From an uncultured Anaerococcus sp. (GTDB taxonomy: Bacteria > Bacillota > Clostridia > Tissierellales > Peptoniphilaceae): a DNA stretch of 64,000 bases. The stretch spans positions 62,001 through 126,000 of the forward strand of contig NZ_CALTTY010000003.1 in assembly GCF_943912385.1 (NCBI RefSeq), written 5' to 3'. Below are positions 49,497-57,436 of the stretch, piece after piece. The position numbers and the translations under genes were made by a program. Every line of letters starts with the position of its first letter. Within the stretch, counting starts at the first letter, position 1. The notes below the pieces were generated by a model. That model made no database searches. It saw only the letters and a program-made list of their open reading frames with translations, and was not told where the DNA came from.

Positions 49497-49552
49497 ATAT
49501 TAATCATATCATAAAATGACAGAAATGGTATAGTATTTAAAAGGATGGAATT

Positions 49553-50173
49553 ATGGCAAGACGCAAAAGAAGTGAAAGAAGAGAATACAAAAACCCAAAA
49601 ACCAGGGCGAGAAAGAGAAGAGCAAGGGAAAAAAGACGTAGAAGAAGGACTTTTGGACCCTATATCCTGATATTTATCCTCCTGGTAGCTGCCATATTTT
49701 TTGGCACTAGATCTTTATCCCACAATGTCGACAGGACTATCGAGAAAATCGAAAAATCTATAAAGACCGATGATACAGCCTTCATGGAAAATAATATGGA
49801 TAGGTTAGATTTGATATTTGAGGTCCTTAAAAAATCCTACTCAGACGATAAAAACGAGCAGGATGAATTTGTGAGGAACAATTTTAAAAACCTCGATATA
49901 AAAGTTTTAAACAAGCCTGCTATAGACGGGGGCATGGAAGTAACCCTAAAAATCTCAAATATTAACTACGTAGAGAGCTTTGAAGAAGTCAAACACCTGG
50001 AGAAAGAAAACCAACACAAAGCCTATATGAGGGAATTATCAAAAGACGGGGCTGATGTAAAAAGTACAGACGCCAAAATCTTCCTAAAGAAAAAACTCTT
50101 TGGCTATGAAATCTATGAGTCAAGAGAATTTATCAATGGCATCCTAGGCGGTGCCCTAGATATTGTCCAATGA
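49553..50173 (+). CDS. Membrane-anchored protein with Arg-rich cytoplasmic tail
   Basis: The 206-residue protein starts with 33 residues of which about 20 are Arg or Lys (including RKRRAREKRRRRR). One membrane helix follows (about 36-52) and then an extracytoplasmic, mixed helical domain (about 60-206). The tail could bind nucleic acid or acidic phospholipid. A domain resembling none I know follows. It overlaps the CPBP gene by 4 nt (ATGA), so the two formed an operon. GATGGAAT is a weak RBS. Confidence 0.7.
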   Translation: MARRKRSERREYKNPKTRARKRRAREKRRRRRTFGPYILIFILLVAAIFFGTRSLSHNVDRTIEKIEKSIKTDDTAFMENNMDRLDLIFEVLKKSYSDDKNEQDEFVRNNFKNLDIKVLNKPAIDGGMEVTLKISNINYVESFEEVKHLEKENQHKAYMRELSKDGADVKSTDAKIFLKKKLFGYEIYESREFINGILGGALDIVQ

Positions 50174-51078
50174 TAGCAAACAAATCAATTAGAGAAACGA
50201 GAAAAACAGCCCGTGACCTTAACCTGGCGGGTCTTACCTGTATACTTTCACTTCTAGTAATGATTCCCTAGGTCTTATTAGGCCAAATCATAAAAGTTAG
50301 ACAAAATACAGGAGTTTTATCTAGGTTTTATATATATATTGATAATAAGAATTTGTATTTCCTGTTAATTATTTATTTCGCAGCCCTAAGCCTGGCCTTA
50401 GCCTATGGATTTGCTAGGAAAATTTTAAAAAGGACCAGGACCTCCCTGGGTCTTGTAGATAAAAATAAATATACTTACTATGGCAAGGGTATTTTACTAG
50501 GTTTAGGCCTTATAAGCCTTATAGTCTTAGTCCTAAGACTAGGAGGCTTTGCAGAAATCACAAGAAATTCAAGTGGCTTTAGGCTAAAACTATTTCTAAT
50601 ATTTGTGCCAGTCTGGATAATCCAGGGTTTTGAAGAAGAATTTTTACTAAGGTCAATCCTCATGAACCAAATGGCAGCAGGCGGGAAAGTTACACTTGCA
50701 ATAATTGCAAACTCCCTAATCTTTTCCATCTTTCACTTGGGAAATACAGGCTTTAACCTCCTTGGTTTTATAAATATCTTCCTCATGGGCCTCATATTTT
50801 CCCTAATATTTTACCTAAAAGACTCCATCTATATGGTAGGGGCAGCCCATTCCTTTTGGAATATGGCCATGGCAAATATCTACGGCATCCCAGTTTCGGG
50901 TAATAGCCTAGAGGGATTAAGTTTTTTTACCACAAGGCTTAAAGGTCCCGCCCTAATTACAGGAGGGGACTTTGGTCTTGAAGCAAGCCTTGTTAGCACA
51001 GCAGTATTTTTATTATTTTTATTGATTTTATTTAAACTTGCCAAAAAAACAATAGAAAACCACCGTGTAAATTATTGA
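50170..51078 (+). pseudogene. CPBP-family membrane protease (CAAX-like), broken by TAG
   Basis: The frame starts at ATG 50170 (ATGA overlap with the previous gene) and is open for 302 codons except TAG at 50269-50271 (codon 34, in LVMIP-stop-VLLGQ). The conserved protease part is intact downstream: FEEEFLLRSIL (Glu-Glu), FSIFHLGNTGF (His) and HSFWNMAMAN. Such proteins process prenylated or bacteriocin-like peptides, or give immunity. A truncated product could start at TTG 50353, but the first helices would be lost. Confidence 0.8.
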
Positions 51079-51080
51079 TT

Positions 51081-51143
51081 AGGACAAATTTGTCCTGGTC
51101 TATATTATTACAATTTGCTATAATAATAGTGTAAATCGATTTA
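51081..51143 (+). promoter_or_regulatory. Regulated promoter of the small-peptide operon (palindromes PAL1 and PAL2)
   Basis: AGGACAAATTTGTCCT (51081-51096) is a perfect 16-bp palindrome. It ends 22 nt before TATAAT (51119-51124). No proper -35 exists; the palindrome occupies that place. A second perfect palindrome TAAATCGATTTA (51132-51143) lies 7 nt after the -10. The same arrangement recurs at 53981-54043. This is the layout expected for an activator-dependent promoter. Confidence 0.8.
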
Positions 51144-51167
51144 TAAAATATTATTTAGGAGGCTTAT

Positions 51168-51413
51168 ATGAATATCAATAAACTTAATAAGAAGAAAGTC
51201 TTAAATATAGCCCTAGTCCTACTAGCATTTGTTTCTTTTATACCAGATATTATGGTATCGAATGTAAGCTTGGGCTATTCATACGTAAATGCTGCTTGGG
51301 CTGCCTATAATCAAGATGTTGTCTCTGCATTAATGGCGATTGGTGGAAATTGGCTGGTAATAGCATCAGCAGCTTTTATTACAAGTCCAGCAAGTTTGGT
51401 TCTATTTTTATAG
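51168..51413 (+). CDS. Candidate secreted peptide precursor (bacteriocin-like), 81 aa
   Basis: AGGAGG lies 8 nt before ATG 51168. The product has a basic N-terminus (MNINKLNKKK), a hydrophobic segment (about 12-30), then a Gly/Ala/Ser-rich, aromatic-containing C-terminal half (YSYVNAAWAAYNQD; GGNWLVIASAAF) with no charged residue after residue 50. This is the build of a small exported hydrophobic peptide such as a circular-type bacteriocin. It heads an operon with three membrane proteins, one of SpoIIM type. No homology search was possible; a plain small membrane protein is the alternative. Confidence 0.6.
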   Translation: MNINKLNKKKVLNIALVLLAFVSFIPDIMVSNVSLGYSYVNAAWAAYNQDVVSALMAIGGNWLVIASAAFITSPASLVLFL

Positions 51414-51438
51414 GGGATATCAGAGGGGTAATTATAAA

Positions 51439-51711
51439 ATGAGAAAAAAAATAGCAATTTATTCATTTATATCTTTAGTACTTCTCTTAATTTGTAGCTT
51501 ACCTGTATTATTAGGCTATATACAGTATAATCAAACTAAATATATATTCTATATTTCAATTGTAGCCATATGTATTGGGGAAACAATACTAATGTATAAT
51601 GAGGCTCGAAAAAACTTAGATGAGAGAGAACTTAAGCAAAGAAAAAAGATTTACATTATTTTGTTAATAAGTGGTTTTTTGTTTGCATTTTTGTTAAAAA
51701 ACCTATTGTAA
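51439..51711 (+). CDS. Small membrane protein, 90 aa (possible immunity protein)
   Basis: The product has three hydrophobic helices (about 5-25, 33-51 and 71-89), with a charged loop (EARKNLDERELKQRKK, 55-70) between the second and third. Small, basic-looped membrane proteins next to peptide precursors often confer immunity; this is inference from position. A GAGGGG RBS is present. The last 72 bases of this gene region are repeated with six changes at 54912-54983, showing that a second copy once existed. Confidence 0.65.
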   Translation: MRKKIAIYSFISLVLLLICSLPVLLGYIQYNQTKYIFYISIVAICIGETILMYNEARKNLDERELKQRKKIYIILLISGFLFAFLLKNLL

Positions 51712-51719
51712 GATAGAAT

Positions 51720-52274
51720 ATGGAAGGTAATATAAAACATACAATTCAAAAGATTATATCTGCTAGCATTATTTGTGCTTGTTCTTATAATCTTTTGAAT
51801 TATGTAGTAATATTATATTTGTTTTTTAAATACCCTTTAGAAAGTATTAATGGTAGTGTATTTCTCATTGCATCTTCATTAGAATCAGTTCTCATATATT
51901 TTACACATTTACTTTATCTGGTTGGATTATTATATATTTTTAAATTGGATGAAGCTATAAATTATGATTTCAAAAAACCCTTTGATAAAATCCATAACAA
52001 TTTATATATTATATATATAAGTAATTTATGCTTGCAAGTCATTCTTGCAATTTTATTTGTTAAAAAGATGTCATTTGATATTGGCTATAGAGAAACACTA
52101 TATATATTAACTGATACTAATTTAAGTGCTAGATACATTAGTTTGTTGTTTTACAACTTTGGATTTATAATGCTTGGTAGCATATTATCAAAAAGTCTAG
52201 AAACTAGGAGAAGATTAGAGTATTTGATTTATTTAATACTTCTTATCAATATAACATTAAACTTGCTAGGGTGA
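51720..52274 (+). CDS. Four-helix membrane protein, DUF2975-like
   Basis: The 184-residue protein has about four to five membrane helices. The stretch NYDFKKPFDKIHNNLYIIY in the middle loop recalls the PF-x-K-x-N loop of DUF2975 proteins, which often accompany small HTH regulators. It follows the 90-residue gene by 8 nt. Codon use is more AT-rich (many ATA, TTA, AAT) than in the flanking housekeeping genes, as in the rest of this island. Confidence 0.62.
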   Translation: MEGNIKHTIQKIISASIICACSYNLLNYVVILYLFFKYPLESINGSVFLIASSLESVLIYFTHLLYLVGLLYIFKLDEAINYDFKKPFDKIHNNLYIIYISNLCLQVILAILFVKKMSFDIGYRETLYILTDTNLSARYISLLFYNFGFIMLGSILSKSLETRRRLEYLIYLILLINITLNLLG

Positions 52275-52278
52275 AAAA

Positions 52279-52833
52279 ATGTATTTTAGAAAAATAATAA
52301 AAAATAATATAAAATATGGAATAATAATATACATAGTATTTTTAATATTGGGATTTTTGTTAGGCAAACTAACTAATCTGGAGATACTAGATCCTAATAC
52401 TAGAAATATGTCTCAAGATGAAGGTATATATTTATTTGCAACAATACTAAAAACAAATATACTTGCTATTTTCTCTATTATTAAAGGAATTTTTGTTTTT
52501 GGTGCATGTTCATTTAAAAATTTAATTATAAATGCATATGTATTAGGTTATAATATAGCTATACCATTAATTCATGGTGAAAGCTTAATTTTTGTAATTA
52601 GTATATTTATATTTCATGGAGTTATAGAAATAAGTGCTATTATTTTATCCTTCTCTGTAGGAATTGTTATGCTAAAAGCTATATTAGAGCTTGATTATAT
52701 AGATTATAAAAGTATAAATTGGAGATTAGAGATTATTGAATTAATAAAATGTATTATTTTAATATTATTAATGGTTGTTCTTTCAGCTGCAATGGAAGCA
52801 TACATATCAATACCTTTATTTGCAGTAAATTAG
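52279..52833 (+). CDS. SpoIIM/DUF95-family membrane protein
   Basis: The 184-residue protein has about five membrane helices and the family signature IFHGVIEISAIILSFSVG (about 112-129), plus the FGACSFKNLIINAYVLGYNI segment. SpoIIM/DUF95 proteins occur in sporulation but also as standard members of circular-bacteriocin clusters, where they help maturation or secretion. It follows the preceding gene by 4 nt. No sporulation genes are nearby, so the bacteriocin-type role is more likely here. Confidence 0.78.
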   Translation: MYFRKIIKNNIKYGIIIYIVFLILGFLLGKLTNLEILDPNTRNMSQDEGIYLFATILKTNILAIFSIIKGIFVFGACSFKNLIINAYVLGYNIAIPLIHGESLIFVISIFIFHGVIEISAIILSFSVGIVMLKAILELDYIDYKSINWRLEIIELIKCIILILLMVVLSAAMEAYISIPLFAVN

Positions 52834-52898
52834 TTAGTATACATATAGTAATAATATTATTATCTGAATCACTATCTCTTAAACAAGTAGGGTAGGCT

Positions 52899-53780
52899 AT
52901 GAGATTAGGTATCTATAAATTTGGGAATATTGTGCAAGATATAAGAAAATTAAAGAAACTTAGCCAGGAAGATGTTGAGCTTCTTACAGGCATTAGTGTA
53001 AAAACAATCTCTAGGTTAGAAAATGGACATATAAACAATCCATCTATAAATATGCTTTTAGACTTATCTAATATTTATGGGGAAGATATAATATCCTTAT
53101 ATTTAAAATGCACTAACGATGCATACTATTTATATAATGATATTATAAAAGAAATACATATATCCTTTGCTTTTCTAGATAGAGAAGTTAAGGAAATGAC
53201 TTTGGATAAAATAAAGATATTAGAGAATAAAGCTAAATCATTAAATATTGTATATGAGAAAGAATTACTTAAAATATTTTTAGAATATATGATTGATTTT
53301 AATAAATATAAGCTTAAGGATAATTATGAGAGTCTATCATCAGAAAAAGATAAAAAAATAAAATTTTCAAATCAGAGTTATTCTGACTTAGAGCTTAGGA
53401 TATTAACGATTGTTGCAAGTATATTTAATGGATTTAGAGGGTATGAAAGAATTGATATTTTAAAATTTGCATACGATAATGCCACGAACAAAAAGCTTAA
53501 GTTTTTGGCTATTAACAACTATATTAACAAATTATATGTGGATAATAAATATCAAGAGAGCCTAGAGCTTATAAACAAAACGTTTTCTTTATTTAAACAA
53601 TCTTACTCTCTTGAGATATTGACTTATCTTTACTATAATAAATTTTTGTGTGAGCATGAAATGGGATTGATAGAATGGAAAGAATCCTTAAATAAAGCAC
53701 TTATCTTTTCTGAAAGTTTAAAGTTAGATAAAGTAAAAGAAATGATAAGTCTTAAAAGTTCAAGAATAATTAGTGGATAA
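52899..53780 (+). CDS. HTH-TPR regulator, RRNPP/PlcR-like peptide sensor
   Basis: The 293-residue protein has an Xre-type helix-turn-helix (residues 9-66; KLSQEDVELLTGISVKTISR), followed by about 220 residues of repeated amphipathic helices typical of TPR peptide sensors (for example NNYINKLYVDNKYQESLEL). Size and order match Rgg/PlcR/PrgX regulators. A convergent secreted-peptide gene ends 6 nt beyond its stop, as in plcR-papR-type pairs. It is the best candidate to bind the palindromes at 51081 and 53981. The RBS (GGTAGG) is weak. Confidence 0.8.
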   Translation: MRLGIYKFGNIVQDIRKLKKLSQEDVELLTGISVKTISRLENGHINNPSINMLLDLSNIYGEDIISLYLKCTNDAYYLYNDIIKEIHISFAFLDREVKEMTLDKIKILENKAKSLNIVYEKELLKIFLEYMIDFNKYKLKDNYESLSSEKDKKIKFSNQSYSDLELRILTIVASIFNGFRGYERIDILKFAYDNATNKKLKFLAINNYINKLYVDNKYQESLELINKTFSLFKQSYSLEILTYLYYNKFLCEHEMGLIEWKESLNKALIFSESLKLDKVKEMISLKSSRIISG

Positions 53781-53785
53781 TGCTA

Positions 53786-53920
53786 TTATTTCATAAGCTC
53801 AAAATGCAGAGGAAGTATAACATTATCCTCTTTGTTATTATCACTATAAAGGAAAATGTTGGAATTTAATATAGGTAAAATTAAAGCAAGTAAGAGTATT
53901 TTTTTAATAATTTTTTTCAT
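53786..53920 (-). CDS. Candidate signalling pre-peptide (PapR-like), 44 aa
   Basis: ATG 53920 follows GGAGG by 5 nt on the minus strand. The product is MKKIIKKILLLALILPILNS as signal-like head, a polar middle (residues 26-33, SDNNKEDN) and a hydrophobic C-terminal tail (34-44, VILPLHFELMK). This head/linker/short-tail plan is that of PapR-type pro-peptides, whose last residues are the re-imported signal. It converges on the HTH-TPR gene (5-nt gap). Its promoter, TATAAT at 53958-53953, lies exactly 22 nt from the 16-bp palindrome, so it would be autoinduced. Confidence 0.68.
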   Translation of the reverse strand: MKKIIKKILLLALILPILNSNIFLYSDNNKEDNVILPLHFELMK

Positions 53921-53952
53921 TGTAACCTCCATTAACATTGTCTATCAAATCT

Positions 53953-54043
53953 ATTATATAAAAAATGAAAAGCATAGACCAGGACAAATTTGTCCTGTCC
54001 AATATTTAAATAACTAGTTATAATATAATTATAAATCGATTTA
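53953..54043. promoter_or_regulatory. Divergent promoter pair sharing one palindrome
   Basis: AGGACAAATTTGTCCT (53981-53996) lies 22 nt from the plus-strand TATAAT (54019-54024) and 22 nt from the minus-strand TATAAT (53958-53953). TAAATCGATTTA (54032-54043) follows the plus-strand -10 only. All plus-strand elements are offset by exactly 2900 bp from those at 51081-51143. One bound dimer could serve both directions. Confidence 0.8.
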
Positions 54044-54084
54044 TAAAAAAATATTAAAATATTTCAATAATAAAGGAGATAATA

Positions 54085-54183
54085 ATGATTAATATAACTA
54101 GTAAATTAAAAGAAGAATTTTCTGGCCTTGTTCAGTATAGGAAAAACTATGAAAATTATTATGGAGAGGAAGTAGAAAGATAA
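54085..54183 (+). CDS. Short ORF, 32 aa, under the shared regulated promoter
   Basis: ATG 54085 follows AAGGAGATAAT. The product is a charged 32-residue peptide (MINITSKLKEEFSGLVQYRK then a Tyr/Glu-rich end) with no hydrophobic signal. It could be a leader-type peptide, a truncated start of a lost gene, or a peptide substrate. The following sequence shows decay (GNAT remnant, copy of the 90-aa gene end), so truncation is quite possible. Confidence 0.4.
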   Translation: MINITSKLKEEFSGLVQYRKNYENYYGEEVER

Positions 54184-54208
54184 GATATAACTCGCATAAA
54201 TTAGAGAT

Positions 54209-54280
54209 TTTGTAAATTTTTATGTATCAACCCTTACCTTTATATCAGGATTTAGGTTGATACATAAAATTATTTACAAA
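54209..54280. repeat. Long inverted repeat
   Basis: The arm starting TTTGTAAATTTTTATG (54209-54232) pairs, with a 2-nt bulge, with the arm ending TTATTTACAAA (54255-54280). The 22-nt loop is non-coding. It could be a terminator of the 32-codon unit or an element end. Confidence 0.6.
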
Positions 54281-54294
54281 CCAGTGAAACATTC

Positions 54295-54740
54295 TCAATC
54301 GGTCCCTATATATCTATATACTAATTCAAATTTAGTAAATCCTGCTCTTTCATAGCAATGCTGTGCAGCATAATTTTCACTCCATGTTTGAATAAACAGA
54401 TCCTTACTTGTTAGCTTCATTAAAGAACGTAAGACTTCCGTTCCATGATCAATATTTTAATAATTTTCATAAATTTTAAAATCATATATACCTATAATAT
54501 CAGTTATAACAACAGAAAACTTACCGATTATGTCCTTACCATATCTTATAAAATAAAATTTTGTATGTCTGCTATTTTTTTTCTAGTAAACCCATAATCT
54601 CCCCATATATCAAGAGTATTTTCTTCAAACGAATATTTCTCATCAACATAATCTTCCTCACTATTCGAATAATAATAATTTATGTCATATTCAGGATCCC
54701 TTTTATATCCTTTTCTAACATGGAATACAGATTTTCATTA
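54295..54740 (-). pseudogene. GNAT acetyltransferase remnant
   Basis: On the minus strand, fragments read FYFIRYGKDIIGKF (near 54545-54510) and ENYAAQHCYERAGFTKFELV (near 54385-54325), a typical GNAT C-terminal half. A TAA interrupts the frame at about 54460, and the N-terminal part (54560-54740) is disturbed. Inactive. Confidence 0.7.
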
Positions 54741-54772
54741 ATGATTTCATAATTTAAAGAAAATATATGAAT

Positions 54773-54828
54773 AAATTGTCAAGGGAGAAGCCGCAGGCTT
54801 TTGGCAAAGCCTTTAGCCTTTACAATTT
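54773..54828. repeat. Palindromic element
   Basis: AAATTGT (54773-54779) and ACAATTT (54822-54828) enclose AAGCC-GCA-GGCTT and further AAGCC/GGCTT pairs. No coding sequence. REP-like. Confidence 0.5.
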
Positions 54829-54911
54829 AGGAATATATTTTAAAATTAAAAGAAATCAATGATGATAGATGCGTTTGATTTTAAATTGTCCAATTTAGGG
54901 TTGAAATACCA

Positions 54912-54983
54912 GATTTATATTATTTTGTCAATAAGTGGTTTTTTGTTTGCATTCTTGCTAAAAAATTTATTGTAAGATAGAAT
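54912..54983 (+). repeat. Partial copy of the 90-aa gene end
   Basis: These 72 bases match 51648-51719 at 66 positions, covering the last helix, stop codon and a few bases beyond. The upstream part does not match, so this is the relic of a decayed second operon copy. Confidence 0.75.
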
Positions 54984-55135
54984 GGTATATATAAATGATT
55001 GTTAATTTCTTAAAATAATTTTCATAGTAATTATATTTTTATTACTAAATCTTATAATTTAAATTATGAAAATATCTTATAGCAAAAAGACTTAATAGGA
55101 TTTTGGCAAGTCTTTTGATAAAGTTCATATAATTG

Positions 55136-55170
55136 TTTATAAAGCCAGCAAAAATTGCTGGCTTTATAAA
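55136..55170. terminator. Terminator of pgi
   Basis: A perfect 14-bp stem TTTATAAAGCCAGC / GCTGGCTTTATAAA with a 7-nt loop; on the minus strand it follows the pgi stop. Confidence 0.8.
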
Positions 55171-55209
55171 GCTTATGAGTATTATACAAACTCTTTAATA
55201 AATATAATT

Positions 55210-56481
55210 TTAATAGCCTGGCTTGCCTAGAAGTTTAAACATTGCAGTCTTGTAGGCTTCTACGCCTGGTTGGTTAAATGGATTTACTCCTAGCATGTAG
55301 CCAGATACTCCTACAGCTATTTCAAAGAAGTAGAAGAGTTCTGCAAGCTTTCTTTCGTTTACTTTTTCCATAACAAGTCTGATATTTGGAACGCCGCCCT
55401 CAACATGGGCCATGGTTGTTCCTTCCATTGCTTGCTTGTTAACATAGGACATGGTCTTTCCTGCCAGGTAGTTAAGGCCGTCTAGGTTTTTTTCGTCTTC
55501 TTTGATTACAAGGTCTTTTTCAACATTTTCTACCTCTATAACAGTTTCGAAGAGATTTCTCTTTCCATCTTGGATCATTTGTCCCATGGAGTGGAGGTCT
55601 GTAGTGTTTGATACGCTTGCTGGGAAGATTCCCTTGCCATCTTTTCCTTCAGACTCGCCGTATAATTGTTTCCACCACTCTGCCACATAGGCAAGTTTTG
55701 GTTCGTAGTTTACTAGAATTTCAATATCCTTGCCTTCTTCGTGGAGCATGTTTCTAACTGCTGCATATTTTATAGCATCATTTTGGGAAGAATTTATTGT
55801 GTATTTTTCCCTACCATCAACGAAGCCTTTCATAAATTCATCTATATCAATACCCGCCACAGCAAGTGGTAAAAGTCCTACTGCAGATATTACCGAAAAT
55901 CTTCCGCCTATGTCATCTGGAACTACAAAGCTTTCGTATCCTTCAGCATCGGCAAGCTCTTTTAAGGCTCCTTTTTTCCTGTCTGTTGTTGCAAAAATCC
56001 TTGTCTTTGCTTCTTCTTTGCCATATTTTTCCTCTAATGCTTCCTTTAAAATCCTAAAGGCAATTGCTGGTTCTGTTGTTGTACCAGATTTTGAGATAAC
56101 ATTTAGGCTGTAGTCCTTGTCTTTAAGGTAGTCTAAAAGCTCAGATAGGTACTGCCCTGAAATTTGATTACCGGCATAGATAATCTCTGTATCCCTTTTT
56201 GAGTTAAAATAAGAGTCACAGGCTACTTCCACTGCCTTGATACCTAGGTAGGATCCGCCTATACCTATAGAAACAAGGACATCAGAGTTTTCCCTAATCC
56301 TCTGAGATGCCTTTTTAATTCTTTCAAACTCGTCCTTGTCGTAATCAACTGGCCTATCAATCCAGCCTAGAAAGTCATTTCCTTCGCCGTCTTTTTTAAT
56401 AAGGCTGTCAAAAGCAGCAAGGGCCCTTTCTTCATATTTTTCTATATTATCTAACTTAACATTGCTAAAATCTACTTTCAT
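55210..56481 (-). CDS. pgi: Glucose-6-phosphate isomerase
   Basis: The 423-residue glycolytic enzyme interconverts glucose-6-phosphate and fructose-6-phosphate. [11 protein letters not shown] (about 73-83) and [13 protein letters not shown] (about 130-142) bind the phosphate. [14 protein letters not shown] is the SIS signature. His and Lys near the C-terminus complete the site. The length is of the shorter Firmicutes type. GGAGG precedes ATG 56481. Single gene with its own terminator. Confidence 0.95.
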   Translation of the reverse strand: MKVDFSNVKLDNIEKYEERALAAFDSLIKKDGEGNDFLGWIDRPVDYDKDEFERIKKASQRIRENSDVLVSIGIGGSYLGIKAVEVACDSYFNSKRDTEIIYAGNQISGQYLSELLDYLKDKDYSLNVISKSGTTTEPAIAFRILKEALEEKYGKEEAKTRIFATTDRKKGALKELADAEGYESFVVPDDIGGRFSVISAVGLLPLAVAGIDIDEFMKGFVDGREKYTINSSQNDAIKYAAVRNMLHEEGKDIEILVNYEPKLAYVAEWWKQLYGESEGKDGKGIFPASVSNTTDLHSMGQMIQDGKRNLFETVIEVENVEKDLVIKEDEKNLDGLNYLAGKTMSYVNKQAMEGTTMAHVEGGVPNIRLVMEKVNERKLAELFYFFEIAVGVSGYMLGVNPFNQPGVEAYKTAMFKLLGKPGY

Positions 56482-56590
56482 ATAGCCTCCTTTGCTACTA
56501 TTAATTATACCCTATACCGATTTGATAAGGCAAAAGAAAGAGAGAGTAATTAGAAGGAAAATAATCAGAAATTTTGGATATTATACATAA

Positions 56591-56605
56591 TGATAATTAC
56601 TATCA
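56591..56605. promoter_or_regulatory. Inverted repeat TGATA-N5-TATCA
   Basis: TGATAATTACTATCA lies in the pgi-rubrerythrin intergenic region, 128 bp before the Fur-like box. It may be a second site for the same metal regulator. Confidence 0.35.
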
Positions 56606-56718
56606 GGTCATTATATTAGTCTCTTGATTTTAAAATGTGCAAAAAACTGTAGGGAATAAACTAGATAAAAATGGCCTGAAATAGTGAATTATAAGGTTTG
56701 CCTTAAAACTTAGATATT

Positions 56719-56732
56719 GATAATGATAATCA
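56719..56732. promoter_or_regulatory. Fur/PerR-like box
   Basis: GATAATGATAATCA contains two GATAAT-type hexamers in the pattern of a Fur-family box. It is 33 bp upstream of the rubrerythrin -35. The regulator gene is not in the window. Confidence 0.5.
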
Positions 56733-56764
56733 CCTTTATAAAAAACAAAACTTTAGAATGATTC

Positions 56765-56793
56765 TTGACAAAGCGAATAATTAATTATATAAT
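56765..56793 (+). promoter_or_regulatory. Consensus promoter of rubrerythrin
   Basis: TTGACA (56765-56770), 17-bp spacer, TATAAT (56788-56793): a perfect sigma-A promoter, consistent with very high expression. Confidence 0.9.
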
Positions 56794-56838
56794 ATGAATA
56801 TCAGACGAAGTAACATTACATAAAAAAAGGAGTTAATA

Positions 56839-57432
56839 ATGGCAGAATTAAAAGGAACAAAAACAGCTCAAAACCTACTAACATCATTTGTTGGTGAATC
56901 TCAAGCAAATCTGAGATATACATATGCAGCTAAGACAGCTGAAAAAGAAGGTTATAGACAAATCGCAGCAATCTTTAGAGAAACAGCTATGAACGAAAGA
57001 GAACACGCTGCAAGATTTTACAAATTCCTTAAAGAAGAATACAAACTTGAAACTATCGAACTTAACGAAGAATACACAGCTTGGCCAGTAGTTTGGCATG
57101 ACACCCTTACAAACCTTCAAGGTGCTATCGAAGGTGAAAATGATGAATGTGAAAACATGTACCCATCATTCGGTGACGTAGCTGAAGAAGAAGGATTTGA
57201 CGAAATTGCAAGAGCATTCAGACACATCGCTCACGCAGAAGGCGCTCACAGAGATAGATATCAAAAACTACACGACAACGTAGAAAACGGAACAGTATTT
57301 GAAAAAGAAGAATCAGTAATCTGGAAATGTGGTAACTGTGGCTACCTATACGAAGGTAAAAAAGCTCCAAAAATTTGCCCAGCATGCCGCCACCCACAAG
57401 AATGGTTCGAAGTAGCAGCATTTAACTATTAA
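56839..57432 (+). CDS. rbr: Rubrerythrin
   Basis: The 197-residue protein has a four-helix di-iron domain (1-150) with ExxH pairs (EREH at 53-56, EGAH near 133), and a C-terminal rubredoxin domain with intact CGNCG and CPACR (about 164-184). It reduces hydrogen peroxide in anaerobes using electrons through the rubredoxin site. The codon bias (abundant GAA, AAA, GCT, CCA) and perfect promoter point to high expression. Its rubredoxin domain retains all Cys, unlike the fusion at 32417. Confidence 0.96.
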   Translation: MAELKGTKTAQNLLTSFVGESQANLRYTYAAKTAEKEGYRQIAAIFRETAMNEREHAARFYKFLKEEYKLETIELNEEYTAWPVVWHDTLTNLQGAIEGENDECENMYPSFGDVAEEEGFDEIARAFRHIAHAEGAHRDRYQKLHDNVENGTVFEKEESVIWKCGNCGYLYEGKKAPKICPACRHPQEWFEVAAFNY

Positions 57433-57436
57433 TGGT

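Noticed and set aside
11879..50271. Recoded stop codons (TGA, TAA or TAG read as amino acids)
   Set aside because: All three stops are used as normal ends by other genes in the window; isolated nonsense changes are simpler.
54561..54752. 63-codon plus-strand ORF in the island
   Set aside because: It is antisense to the GNAT remnant, has no RBS and is Ile/Phe-rich by base composition.
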